In this document: positions 11,362-23,072 of the stretch, one piece after another
How the letters are laid out: each line of letters opens with the position of its first letter
Numbering within the stretch: position 1 is the stretch's first letter
Origin: Siphonodentalium dalli
Taxonomy: Eukaryota; Mollusca; Scaphopoda; Gadilida; Siphonodentaliidae
Direction: 5' to 3'
NCBI GenBank assembly: GCA_032622095.1
Contig: CP136061.1
Coordinates: 17,860,991-17,924,990, forward strand
Length of the DNA: 64,000 nucleotides
Program-made: the position numbers and the translations under genes
The notes under the pieces: model-generated
Database searches by the model: none
What the model was told of the DNA's origin: nothing
The model's input: only the letters and a program-made list of their open reading frames with translations

Positions 11362-12590
11362 ATACAAGCGAAAGTGTGTCTGGTACAAACATGTAACTAC
11401 ACTTTTTTGGGAATAAATTTTACCAGAACAGGTTCTTTTAAAAATGCAATGTCTGACCTAAGTGCGAAAGGAAGGAAAGCTATGTATTCCTTGTTTGACG
11501 CGTTCAAAACAACCTCATTACCACCAATTAAAATAATGTTGAAGTTATATGACAAACTAATCAAACCAATTCAGCTCTACGGTAGCGAACTATGGGGATC
11601 TTATATGTTAAAAAGTTGGAACAGTTACATATTAAATTCTGCAAACAAGTACTAGGTGTCGGGAAATTCGCCTCAACCCAAGCCGTTCGCGCGGAGCTTG
11701 TGAGATTCCCTTTAACACATGATGCCATCTTAAGAACAGCGTCTTACGCAACGAAATTACTCTCACCAGATGTTGGCGGTCTTTTATCGCAAGCTATTAA
11801 AGATCAACACCTACTTCCCGCTGATATGTCTATCTTTTCATTTCCGCAAATTATTGATATGTCCAATATCACAAACCAGACAAACCCATTGACATTTATG
11901 ATTAATTTGAAAAACAAACGGAAGGAAATGCATGTATGTAAGTTTATAGACAGTATATATGGCCGATAATACCGAAAAAGATAAGAAAAACAAATTAAGG
12001 ACTTATCGGGTTGTGAAACGAAATATTAGTTTAGAATTATATTTGGAATGCACGCACTCTGCTAAGGATCGAAATATGTTCACTAGACTACGCATAAGTA
12101 ATCACAATCTTGCAATTGAAAAAGGAAGACATTGTCAACCTAAAATACCTCTTGAAAACGAGTATGCAAATGTAGTACATCAACGATAGAGGATGAATTT
12201 CACTTTTTAATGGAATGTCCTTTGCGATCAGAGATCAATAAAATAATGACAAAGCATTCAAAGGCATATAATAACTTGGATGGTATACATAAGTTTAAGA
12301 TGATATTGAGGAACGATAACAGATCAAATTGTGCGAAAGTCTGCAGCTTGATCCGACAGTACTTTCAGTTAAGATCAGAATATCAAATTGGATGCAACAA
12401 TTGATCTATTTAATTTTTTATGTTGTTATATTTTCCTTGAAATAACTATACTTCAATAATCACAATGAATGTATACATTATATAATATGATGTATGTGAA
12501 ATGAAAATGTACTATTATGTTCATTGTAAAAGCATTCTGCCCGGAAGGGTGTTCATTGCTAATAAATCTATTCTATTCTATTCTATCGAT
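11362..12590 (+). pseudogene. 5'-truncated non-LTR retrotransposon (RT C-terminus and tail)
   Basis: Broken coding sequence for the end of a non-LTR reverse transcriptase. The first frame (11374-11655) has the thumb-region pattern FLGINFT..GSF and, near its end, LYGSELWG. The reading then shifts frame to 11592-11969 (KFCKQVLGVGK, AVRAELVRFPL) and again to 11959-12189 (TRLRISNHNLAIEKGRH), and ends at 12180-12404 with IEDEFHFLMECP, the Cys/His tail typical of these elements. At least three frameshifts or stops make it dead. The 3' UTR has AATAAA followed by an ATTCT pentamer tail ending near 12586, as CR1/L2-type elements do. The palm of the RT and all upstream domains are missing, a normal result of incomplete reverse transcription. 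Confidence 0.85.
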
Positions 12591-13125
12591 TCCATACCAT
12601 ACCTAGACACATTTATTGTTGTTATACCGGCGTTCAAATGCATGATATTGGACTACGACCTATAATTGGTTCAAGGTGTAATCCATATAACTGCATTGCC
12701 AACGGATCAACAACGCATCTACAACGTCCACAGTTGACTTATTCAGCGTGTATTAAATAGCATGATGTCAGGGACGTAGCTACAGGTGGATGTAGGGGGT
12801 GTGACACCCCCAATATTTGGCCAAATTTCAACTTTTGGCAATTCCGAGGAAAACAATCTAAATTTTGGAATTTTTAGACTGTGAACAAGATGAATTTGGC
12901 AAGAGATCACTAAGTTCTTACCTGTAATATTTTAGTTGGTAAATCGGAATCCTAGATGGTTTAGGAAGTTCCGTCGAAAAATGTGGTCCGAATCAGGGAA
13001 TTTCTGAAATTTCCCGAATTTTCGGTACAGGGCGGTATTAATTAATGGTCCAAAATAGCATGTTTAATTAAATTAATGGAAATAATTTTGGTGATTAACG
13101 GACGAAATGAATGACGGACGAACTC
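12591..13125. other. Unannotated sequence with MITE-like start
   Basis: No gene. From about 12770 the text CAGGGACGTAGCTACAGG and a GGGGGTGTGACACCCCC palindrome resembles the ends of widespread invertebrate DNA transposon copies, but no matching second end was found. Confidence 0.35.
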
Positions 13126-13775
13126 CACCCTGTTACAAATTAAAAACATACAGACAATTTAAGACTGAGACGAAATTAGAAGACTACTTAAATGAATGTA
13201 AAATAACAAAACCTTGGGAATCACTTACACGGCTACGAATCGGTTCCCATGCAGTCGTTGGGAATTGAACGAGGTCGTCATCAAAATGTTGACGAACAAT
13301 ATCGCATTTGCGAACTGTGCAATGAGAAGGATGACGAATTACATCTTATTACGAGCTGTTCATTACTCGCACAAGAACGAACCCATCACTTGAACAAACT
13401 ACCATATAATATACAACAACTATCGGGGTTAGATCAGTTCAATCGCATACTGCAATGTACTGATCCGCTTTTCATAATTGCCCTTGCCCGTTTTATTCAT
13501 CACGGATTAGAAAAAAAGGGAATATGGCAACCTAGTCCAGAACTACTACAAAGAATAGGAAACCATACGAGAGTAAGCACCCATTAATTAATGACCTAAA
13601 ATACTACCAGTCATCACCATAAACTAATTATGTACCTGCTTATCTCATGTATTATATTTAAGTATGCTCTGTTGTTACCTATTGTCTTTTATTACCTATT
13701 ATTTCATGTATGTGTACGCTTGATCGTTTGATGCAAAAGTACAAATAAATTGATTAATTGAGTAAATTGCTGGAG
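13126..13775 (+). pseudogene. Second 5'-truncated non-LTR retrotransposon
   Basis: Coding similarity starts near 13132 in one frame (KLKTYRQFKTETKLEDYL, then LTRLRIGSH), shifts at about 13245 and continues in the ORF 13249-13587 with IERGRH, the Cys pair ICELC, DELHLITSC and QERTHHLN. That is the same C-terminal Cys/His module as in the 11.4-12.6 kb fragment, with clearly different sequence, so it is a separate family member. The 3' end near 13740-13770 has AATAAATTGATTAATTGA, a TTGA-type tail. Inactive: truncated and frameshifted. Confidence 0.8.
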
Positions 13776-13990
13776 TGTTGGTCGATTGATTGATTTAATA
13801 AAACATCTTAAATCACATGTGTTAGCTAGATGTGAATAGTTATCAATAATAATGCTGGATATGCCCAAAATAACTTTTTACATGCGAAGATATCTAATTC
13901 GTGAAAAGTGTCAAATCTGATAATGAATTATATCACTTTAAGAGATGATATATTTTCGTTTTCGTGAAGTGGCAATCCAAGTGTGGCCTT

Positions 13991-14334
13991 AATAGTCAGA
14001 TTGTGCTGTAAAAATACAAGATTTAACACATAAAACTATTTTCAGTCGCCAGAAAAATGGCATGTCCTGTCCCGCTCGCTCCTTGGCCAAAGGCATGGGG
14101 TCAGCTGCCCCCCCCCCCCCCCGCTCTGGTATATACGTCATGTTACACGCATGTGGGCCCCTGTGACACAGCGTTCCCGATAAACCTACTCCCCGATACG
14201 GTGTCCTCATAAAACTACTCTCTCACCTATATTTTGGGCCCCCATATACCTACTCTCCCACACGGTGTGCCCGATAAACCTCTGATATGGCGTCCCCATA
14301 AAACTACACTCTCACCCAGGGGCCACATAAACCT
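13991..14334 (+). repeat. Isolated sat830 fragment
   Basis: 344 bases matching the middle of the sat830 unit, from AATAGTCAGATTGTGCTG to GGCCACATAAACCT, with a 16-base poly-C. It lies 9 kb from the nearest array and is much closer to array copies than the reversed fragment at 4.4 kb, so dispersal was more recent. Confidence 0.9.
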
Positions 14335-15232
14335 CACATAATAAACATTCCTATCTAACCACAGCTCTTGTGATCGATGCAACAACGTACTTAAACGAAG
14401 CACTAATACAGTGTCCTAACTGCTATAAAATGTACCTTGATAAAGTACGGCACGTTCTCATTGAATGCAGTTCCCTGACATCACTACGGAATAATATGTT
14501 TTTTGATATTATTGATCGTTATGGCGTAGAATGTTTTATCAGGATTGATGATCTTTCATTGGACGAAATGATCTTGCTTCATTTGACTCATATTACTGGT
14601 GCTATGTGTACAGCAGTTGATGATGTAGACGTCTTTCTGGACTTCATGGTAACGATTACTGCCAAATTATGGATGTGGTACAATGCACTCTTGCAGAGAA
14701 ATATTTCCTAGTCCATTGAATAATACAAATCAGTCAGCCCATCATCATCATCGTCATCATCATCATTATCATCATCATCGTCGTCACCACCATCGACATA
14801 ATCATCGTAATCATCATCGCCGTCGTCCATGTCATCATCATAATCTTCATCGTCGTCATCGCCACCGTCATCATTGACGTCATCGTCATAATCTAATTTC
14901 CTCATCTTCAACATCATTTTCATCATCATGTACATCATCATCATCGTCATCATTATCATTATCATCAATATAGTCATCTTCTTCCTCACGTTCAACATTA
15001 ACATCGTCATCATCGATCAACGTCATCGTTCTCAACATCATCCCAATCATCATCATCATCGTCAGTATATCCACCATTGTAGAAATGTAAATACGTCTTG
15101 CTTATCATATTTATTTGTGTTGTTGCTATAAAATTTAATTATGATATCTATTCATTGTGTTGTGCATAACAATGTTATATTCTTTGTAAAATCTTCAATA
15201 TCTGGAGGAAATAAAGATATAATAATAACAGG
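14335..15232 (+). pseudogene. Third non-LTR retrotransposon 3' end with TCA-rich 3' UTR
   Basis: The ORF 14370-14711 encodes 113 residues with a CPNC...HVLIEC pattern, a Cys/His arrangement similar to the C-terminal module of the neighbouring non-LTR fragments. No upstream RT is present. A 330-base TCA/ATC trinucleotide run follows directly, then AATAAA and an ATA-rich end at about 15205-15230. Assignment rests on the short Cys/His motif, the like-oriented neighbours and the tail, so it is weaker than for the two copies upstream. Confidence 0.55.
14738..15067. repeat. Imperfect (TCA)n trinucleotide array
   Basis: About 330 bases of TCA/TCG repeats. They create spurious poly-His (plus strand) and poly-Asp (minus strand) ORFs, which are not genes. 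Confidence 0.95.
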
Positions 15233-16600
15233 TTACAACTAATTATTTTACATATGCCTCGATACACCTTCACGACCACGCCCACACCAATCTATGGCTC
15301 CAATGAAAACGTTAAATTTGGGGCCGTGATCGGTACTCATTCGCGACTTGTTGGACCCAAAACAAATCACGGGTAAACGACTCAGCTTGCAAGTTACATA
15401 GCCAAACTAGCGAATATACAATATATACACACACAAATATAACAAAAGTGTCCAAATTAGCCTCAAATAAGAATAATTCGGCCAGAAATGTGGAAACTAT
15501 TGTAATGTGCAACAATTTTCCCTGAAATATCATTCAATTTGCCAGAAAATTGCCCGAATAGGACCATAAAAAATCTCCAGTTTGCCCGAATGTTGAACTT
15601 TCTACCCGATTTGGGGGGGGGGCTGTGAGTGTGACAGAGCGGTATAAATACAACAATTAACAGAGAACATAAATATATCAAATTGAAATTTCACATAATA
15701 TTGTCAGGTAAATTGTTAATCCGATTTCCCCTCGGACTATATGCCTATACTGATTGCACATATAGTCAGATATAACGATGGTATTACCCTTAGTGTAAAC
15801 TAATTATCACGCTCATATCTCGGTCATTTTAGTCGATGTAACTAATACCACGGCTTTGCCATCATAGTTACGTTTGGTGATACGGATAGAATAATCATTT
15901 CTGCTTAATTTGAAACAAACCTCCAGATCTGATGTGACCATTTCACGAAGTTTGAACTTTTTAAATCGGATAACGCTGTTTTCGCCGCGACATCGATCAC
16001 TGGGCAAACTGAGTTTTATATATCATTTGGTGGAGATATCCTTTATTGTATCGACCACATTTGTTCATTGTTACGTTGTGAATTTTGACTATAATAAAAT
16101 TGGTTCCTTTTCTCATTCATCGGCGAGAAAACTAGACCCAAAGTTGCAGAGTAGTTACGTATTTCTGTATAAATGCGACATAAATTTTGGTCACCTGCTT
16201 CACAAAATTATATTTAGATCATATCTCTACAGGTTGCAACATTTAAATATTATACTTACCTGCGTTAAATCAGAAAAACACACATTTTCCCGGAGCATGA
16301 GTTCAACTGTTTATGAAAAATTAGCGAAACTCGACCAAGGTCGGGAAGTTTGCTCGACGAGGGGTCATTTCTGGCGCACAGGTGGTACCCACACAATTTA
16401 GGCTTGTTTTTGTTTTATGACAGGTTAGCCCATAGGTAATTTTGTACACACTCACCGCATCTATATTTCACCACATAAACCGATTTTGCAGACCACAGGG
16501 TTTTCGCTTTACATGATAGGATCAAGATAGCTTTTGGTTAGCCCGGGGAGATTTTATTATGGAATGTGGGATATATATAATGTGTATATAGTGTACATAT
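15233..16600. other. Unannotated sequence; one 163-codon ORF of unknown value
   Basis: The longest ORF of the window lies here (15910-16401, plus strand, 163 codons). It has no recognisable domain, signal peptide or family motif, and sits in sequence of ordinary composition. I do not call it a gene. A poly-G run is at about 15613. Confidence 0.4.
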
Positions 16601-17022
16601 ATTCAAAATTTTGTATCACATTAATTTAGTGACAAAAATAAAGCATACAACAACAAAATTATATGATATAGCACGAACAAAGCTATTTGAAAAATTAGAA
16701 ACTGTAAATCCGGGGTTCATCAAACTATCAAACAAGGAAACATTTATTAGTATTATGAAAAATAACAATCCCACAGTGTGCGATATGATTTGCAATAACA
16801 TAATATTATATGGATTCTTCAGAATACGGGAAAATGTTGCTCACAACAAATGAAAAAGGGAAGTTGGAAGGGAAATAAATCTAATTCGTACGTAATTTTA
16901 ATTATCTGTGTTCAAACTATGTGTTGATACAATGAATATTCTTATATATGTGTTTTTATATACTACTTTGCAACATGTCTGTAATATATATTTCTTGCAA
17001 TAAATGTTATCTATCTATCTAC
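16601..17022 (+). pseudogene. Fourth non-LTR retrotransposon 3' end
   Basis: The ORF 16611-16853 (80 residues) contains KLFEKLETVNPGFIKLS and FISIMKNNNP and ends at a stop shortly after FFRIRENV, in the style of the very C-terminus of non-LTR ORF2 proteins. The 3' UTR finishes with AATAAATGTTATCTATCTATCTA near 17000-17022, a (TATC)n tail. Only the tail end of the element is present. Confidence 0.55.
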
Positions 17023-17098
17023 CGCTCATCGCCGTGATGGACATGTGTGTCAATCTTTGTATGATGTAAAAGTACAATAAAATTGATTGATTGATTGT
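17023..17098 (+). mobile_element. Non-LTR 3' UTR stub with (TTGA)n tail
   Basis: About 75 bases ending ATGTAAAAGTACAATAAAATTGATTGATTGATTG, closely similar to the end of the 13.1-13.8 kb copy (ATGCAAAAGTACAAATAAATTGATTAATTGA). It is a very short insertion of the same 3' UTR family, abutting the (TATC)n tail of the previous element. Confidence 0.7.
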
Positions 17099-18855
17099 AT
17101 CAAAGGCATTACATAACAGACATGGGATTTCTAACTGGTCTGGTCTGACATCACAGCAGGATATCAGGAAATGTATAAGGTTGTGTTGGCAATAAATGCT
17201 TTCGTTTCCTTGAGCCAAGGTTTTTTAATTTTTGCGATACAAGTCCTTGCTTGAGCGAAAACATTGGCTCCCGCCAATGTGGCCCGTGGTTAGTAAGATT
17301 AGATTTATTAGCATCTGGACTCATTATTGTAGAAACTACGGACATTCTCTATTATCCGGGTTTGGTGAACTCCATATATTATTCAGAGTTTGCACATGGG
17401 CCAAGTTTGCCACCTAAATACAAATTCTGGGTCTGATGTTAAGCCGCTCTGACATGGGCGTATATATGTAAGGGCAGTGGTGTAGTAGCTGGACGGTTTT
17501 GGTCGTACCAATATCAGGGTCCACACAATTTAATCTTTTTCATTTCACACATAGCAGCTAGCCGTTTTATTAGTATTTGGAACATAAAACAGAAGAAAGT
17601 CAAGCATTTAATGATCCCAGGCTGTTAGTTTACCAAGAAGACACATGCTAATAGGGCCCTGTACCATGCCATCTAACTGTATCAGCTTATAATATGTAGT
17701 AAACGGAGTGCACCATAAAATACCCAGTCATATTTGGTTAACAACTAATATATATTAAAGATACAAAGATTTATGGACAATCCTGGAGAGCTAGCCCCAG
17801 AGTGGGGGAATGTTACCCATTTCTTTCAAGCCATTGCTGGCACCAATTAATGGACATAACAGTATCATGTACATGGCACATGGTATTTGAAATGATCTAG
17901 TTGTTGTGGAAAGTTGGGAAATGTGGAAGGGTTGTATAGAAATCCAAAGACATTAATGGGACCGTCATTAAATGCTTGGCATTTATGGACTTTAATCGCA
18001 TCCATCCTAGTCCGTGGGCGCCTAGTTTTCGCTTGCGTTGCACCCCCCTCCGAACAAGTGTTTGTTATACCAAATTGTAGGTAATTATATAGCCGTCAGG
18101 GTGGTGTAAATTTCCACTTCAGAAATGTGTCCAAAAGTTTCGAAAAATGAGGATGATTAACCCTACCCCAGTTGAAAACATTACATGTAGCTGTTCTGAA
18201 TCATTAAGCCCCTACGCGAATCTTAAAAACTTTCGAAGAACCGTTTATAGTTGATAACATGCCTCATATATACCGTCAATGGACACAATTGTCATTTTTT
18301 GAAAATATTGAAAATAAATTGAGTTATAGTGAAAAGTGTGATAAAAAGAGTGATTTTTTGGGTACTTTTTCCAAAATGTTGTCTAATATAAAATGATATA
18401 AGTTCCGGATTTCAGTGAAACATGCGGATATTAAGGTTTTAAAAACTTCGCAAGGGTATATTCCACATGTTCAAAAAACTAGAATGTGATTCATTCCGTA
18501 TTTTCGACTTACTATGAAAAAAGCTACCCCTACCCCCTATTTTTTAATAATTTAATCCAATTTTTTAAATTTTCAATAGTGTACCCATTCAACACATATG
18601 CTCCTTCAAAATTGATTTTAAACAATATAATGATTTGATAATCCGACATTTGTCATTCATAATTTTAAAAATCTCGAAATTCGCCAAAAATTTACTGAAA
18701 TATCTTGTTTTGATCAAAAAAGAGACTTTTTTCAATATTTTTCAACAAAGAGTAAAATTTAGTTGTGCAGATCATTTAATAGTGCTATATATAACAAAAT
18801 ATGACTGACATGTCCGTATCACAAGAAAATGTCATAATATTTTACTAAAATGACA
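17099..18855. other. Unannotated AT-rich sequence
   Basis: I see no gene, RNA or clear mobile element here. Small both-strand ORFs at 17.0-17.4 kb are noise. Confidence 0.5.
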
Positions 18856-18859
18856 GGCA

Positions 18860-19090
18860 AAATGGGAGGTTGTATGATCATCCCATGCATGATGTACCAT
18901 ACAGGGATGTACTATGATCGCCCCAGGGATCATTGGGGTGTCGGAGGGTCGTCTCATGGACGTATGACAATCCCAGGGACCAGATGGATGTCGTTACATC
19001 GTATAATCATCAGGCATCGCAAGGTCTTCCCATGGACCATACGGAGATCGGACGGTCATCCCAGATAACATAGGGAGGTCGTATGACCGA
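18860..19090. repeat. Degenerate ~30-bp minisatellite
   Basis: Repeated variants of ATCATCCCAGGGACCATAG and GGAGGTCGTATGA over about 230 bases. The 72-codon ORF at 18850-19068 is a read-through of it. Confidence 0.5.
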
Positions 19091-19269
19091 TATCCGAAAT
19101 GGGATAGGAATGGGTTATTTATTTAAGGCCTTATCCCAGCCTGTGAGAGTCTATATTGATGTTGTGAAGTTCGATGCGCGAAAGCGCCAGGGTTATCGAA
19201 AGGGGCGAATGCCCCTCTCCCGAATCCCAACTTTGGTTCTGTTTGTGAGTGAGAAGAGCCTATCTTGAG

Positions 19270-19510
19270 CAAAACTGTTTGAACAACACGTCAGTGATAA
19301 TTAGAAGTCACATAGTAGTCGCCGGCAGACATCACCGCCGTTCGCAGGTGTCATTGTTTTCATTGTAACAACAGGTTAACATAATTATGGTTGAGCGACA
19401 CATCAGTGATTGGTAGCCCCTAAAAAGTCTTGGTGGTCGCCGACAGACATCAACGCCGTTTCGGGTGTCATTGTAGTTTCAACCAACAGGTGTGGTTGAA
19501 ACTAATACGT
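19270..19510 (+). repeat. Two diverged ~110-bp direct repeats
   Basis: CGTCAGTGATAATTAG...GTCGCCGGCAGACATCA...CAACAGGT (about 19280-19375) is repeated as CATCAGTGATTGGTAG...GTCGCCGACAGACATCA...CAACAGGT (about 19401-19492). No coding signal. Confidence 0.7.
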
Positions 19511-19702
19511 TCACAATACCGTTGATTATCATTCATACATGTTGCCGACAAGTACTGCCGCAAAGAGACACAAAGACGTCAGACGTTTAATGAGGTCATG
19601 AAAAGCTGTCTGGACGTGTCTTTAATATATAACAATGTATATGTTCCATAATATTTATTCATTAAATTTAAATTAACCCATATTTTATGTCATATTTAAA
19701 GT

Positions 19703-19785
19703 GATCGGTACCAGCCACTCATTGCGGGAATGCAGAAATAAATATGCGTTCCCGGAATGAGTGGCTATGGTTGCGATTCCGATCG
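19703..19785. other. Strong hairpin with 22-bp arms
   Basis: AGCCACTCATTGCGGGAATG (arm 19713-19734) pairs with 19745-19766 over 22 bp with one mismatch and one G-U, leaving a 10-base loop. Flanking GATCGG/CCGATC extends the stem after an asymmetric internal loop. Compact enough to resemble a pre-miRNA; a tiny palindromic transposon remnant is the main alternative. Confidence 0.5.
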
Positions 19786-22700
19786 GGTGCCATAAATTAA
19801 TGATCTGCTTTGGTGATGGAAATTTAATTAAATATTTAAATTCAATTGAATCCTATAAAAGTATTAATTTGCACAATTGGTATAGTCAGTCAATGGGAGT
19901 ATATATGCATTTACATGTACATGTAGGACCAATCGAGTCAAAATTGTTGTCCATTTTATTGGTAGTATGGATACGGATATAGTTTAATTAATTAATTCGT
20001 CGTTTTGAATCTTTTACTCCTTTCGATAAATCTTTGAACATATTTAATAATTTCGATATTCGCGTCCGTTGAGAAGTTGTCTGATCCTCTAAGAAGAATT
20101 TCGCAGGTTACGCTGAAAGGAAAGTCACCAAAACAGGCACTTCGATTCGACGTAAGTATAGGGGTTGTTTTCGCCATTCGTATTTATGTATTTATATCTC
20201 GGTTAGGTGAGATAGCTCGATCATATGATCACCCACTACCTAATAATGGGGAGTTTGTCTTATGAAATTTGGTGTTTCAATAGTTTATTTTCTATTGGAT
20301 ATGCAGAATGAATTTTTAACACGTTTATCAAAACAATCATTAATGTGATGGGTAATATCATAACGTAAGAATGTACAGGTATAATTTGCTACGATATTGA
20401 CCTGTCCAGTCTTTCAGCTGTCAACTGGAGGAACGTGCCGAACTTGTGATTTTTAAATAGAACGTAAGGTGTCACTCCGATATTATTATGATTAAGAGGT
20501 TCAAGATCTGACTCCCAGAAAATTAACATTGTATTGATAGATGAATGTTTGTACACAATATTCTGACCGCAATGAGTGACAAGATTTTGTTGATAACAAA
20601 GAAGGGCAATTCTGAAATAAATTCCACTCAATTGGCATTATAGTGTGGAGTTTCCCTATTAGTGTAAACATATTTTAGTTTCCCTATTCAATTAAGGATT
20701 ACGTTTAGAGGACTATAAACGTAAGTAATAACATGCATCCTTATTTATTAAAAACAGCCACAAAGACAATATTATTAAGTGATATTATTCTACAAGCTTG
20801 GTGCTGTTATATTATATGCAAAATTAGTCTGAAATTAAAAGTTGTAATCTATAAATGTGTAGACTTTGACAAAATAACGGGAATTTTACAATTTGGTACA
20901 TGTTTAGGTGTCGGAGAAGCTTCGTGATTCGTGATTCTTACATGAAAGACTTCCCTAAATGGGACAAATTTTGCAAATGAGACGTCCAAAGAATGCATTT
21001 CCTTGCATCTCAACAAAATAATTTTCAAGAAATTGCTATTAGATTATTCTTTAAAATAGGCACAATTATACTATCGAATTCACGACTCAGCGAGACTTAC
21101 ACAATATATACTCAGCTCAGAGTCAGACGATGTTAAATTAATGCGACGTCGACTTCCGTTTACACTGAAATTAAGTGATGGGAATTGGCCGGTAACTTTG
21201 TGGGGGAACGTCGTTTGTATATTAGATATAAGCAGAAGTAAAAAAAGTGAGGGGACGCCGTTCCCCCGCGTTCCCCCTGCAATTCACCACTGCATTTACC
21301 TGATTCGATTCGATCAAAGAAATCCGATTCGCAGGGACACATGGATCAAAGGTCGATTGATGTGCAGTGATGACAGCTTCGAGTTTTGATAACAATTAGG
21401 GCTACATACAAGCTAATTGTGGGGGAGGGGCTCCAAATGCTATATATTGGCTGTATAGAGATAAAATTAGCTACACCGAACTACACATTCATCATAACAG
21501 TTATATTATTTTTAAAGGGCAATTTCAAGATTTAGTACGTAAGTAAAAATAATGTTTCAAAGGGCAATTTTTAGTTTGTCGGCAATCGCTATAAACAAAG
21601 TGCATGATTTGGTTGTAGATGTTATCGGTTGTATGTTATAATTTCTGCAATATGCCAGTTATTATGCACTGGAAGAAAGCTAAATTCTCTTGATCATAGT
21701 TTTTTTTAAATAACATAATCCAGCATAATCTGGAACATCATGACCAATGTGATGTTAGGAGGCGATATTCCATTCCCTCAATATAGTAAAACGAGTATAT
21801 TCAAATCTTGATTTCTCAAATTTGCGACATGGCCATGTAGTCCTGTGATATATCGAAATGATCGTGTATACGACCGGCATATGGTACAAGAGGCTAGAGC
21901 GCATTAGCTGGTGGAAAACGTGAAATATCTACCAACGTTGGCATTCGTGAAATTACTCGACTACTGAGGTCTTGTGTGAAATATTTCCATCTCAAATGAC
22001 ATAAGGAAATTTATGAAGTGAGAGGTTGACTCACCTCATAAACTAGCATTTATTTCTGTACTATGACATAACTTATTTCATACACACCCTCCCCACAGTC
22101 CCCAGTCGACTTGCTAACTATGCCGCAAAGTAAAAATCAAGATGTTTAAAGGGACACTTTCAGTTTAAACCTTCCAACTAGGCGATATAGATATGAAGAT
22201 GTGACCAAAGTGGATCGATCAATATCACAATCAGCATCCTAGGTTCCTTTAATATAAAACACTCGGACAAAGAAATACCGCAAATATACTCAAATAATAA
22301 AACCGGGGTCCCACCTTTTATTCCCCAGGGTATCAGTGAGTGTATTACAAAACAACGGCTGTATAAAGAGCGTTTGAGATTAAGCAGTATGTGAATAAAC
22401 GATCGTTGATCTTTTATGATTTGCACTATCCAGTTTGCAGTCTATGTATATCTGAGCCAATTCTTTAATTCAAAATATTCCTATGTGCAGTAATTATATA
22501 AAATCATGTGGTCATTCAAATACTTATACATGGATTATTCATTTTCAGACAATGACCATAACAATAGTCATAACCAGAAATCGAGTGGAGGTGGATATCT
22601 CCCCAGATGGCGGCACTGTAAGTACATGGAGAAGTCTTGTTTAAAATCAAATTATGATTAACTGCATTTGTAGGTTTTCATGACAAAAAACTGTCGTCAA

Positions 22701-23072
22701 ATCGGCATTAAAGTCTGTATTTTCTCGTTGAAATAGCGCGAAGATCACGTGATGCAGCGTGATGGTGTTATTTTGATGCCGATTTATGTATATATCGTTC
22801 ATAGTGATATGCTAAACTTTTTGTGTCGTTTTAAATCAAAATAGTTATACTATATATATTGTAGTCTATTGGAATCCTGATATTTTACATTCTGTCCCAT
22901 TTAGCATTATATGTATCATATCAAAAATACATAGTGGGACACATTGATTTGAACATGTGCATTTTTGGCAGTCGCTATCTGAGTCAATGAAATTTGATCG
23001 TTTAAAACGGCGTTATTTATGTAATATTATGCTTTAGATGACCGGGAATGGATTTTTTGGGAATAACATTGT
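19786..23072. other. Unannotated sequence
   Basis: No supported gene except the weak exon candidate at 22549-22617. Small ORFs at 19.8-22.4 kb have no domain signal and often overlap on both strands. Confidence 0.5.
22549..22617 (+). other. Candidate short coding exon
   Basis: A 69-base open segment with good splice signals on both sides: ATTATTCATTTTCAG before it and GTAAGT after it. It contains an ATG at 22552 and would encode MTITIVITRN...ISPDGGT (22 codons, phase 0). The higher GC content and clean signals are suggestive, but no partner exon was found and chance is a real possibility. Confidence 0.25.

Noticed and set aside
14683-15131. Poly-His and poly-Asp ORFs.
   Set aside because: Direct read-outs of the TCA/ATC trinucleotide array on both strands.
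15910-16401. 163-codon ORF, the longest in the window.
   Set aside because: No recognisable motif, no splice or poly(A) context; compatible with chance in this sequence.
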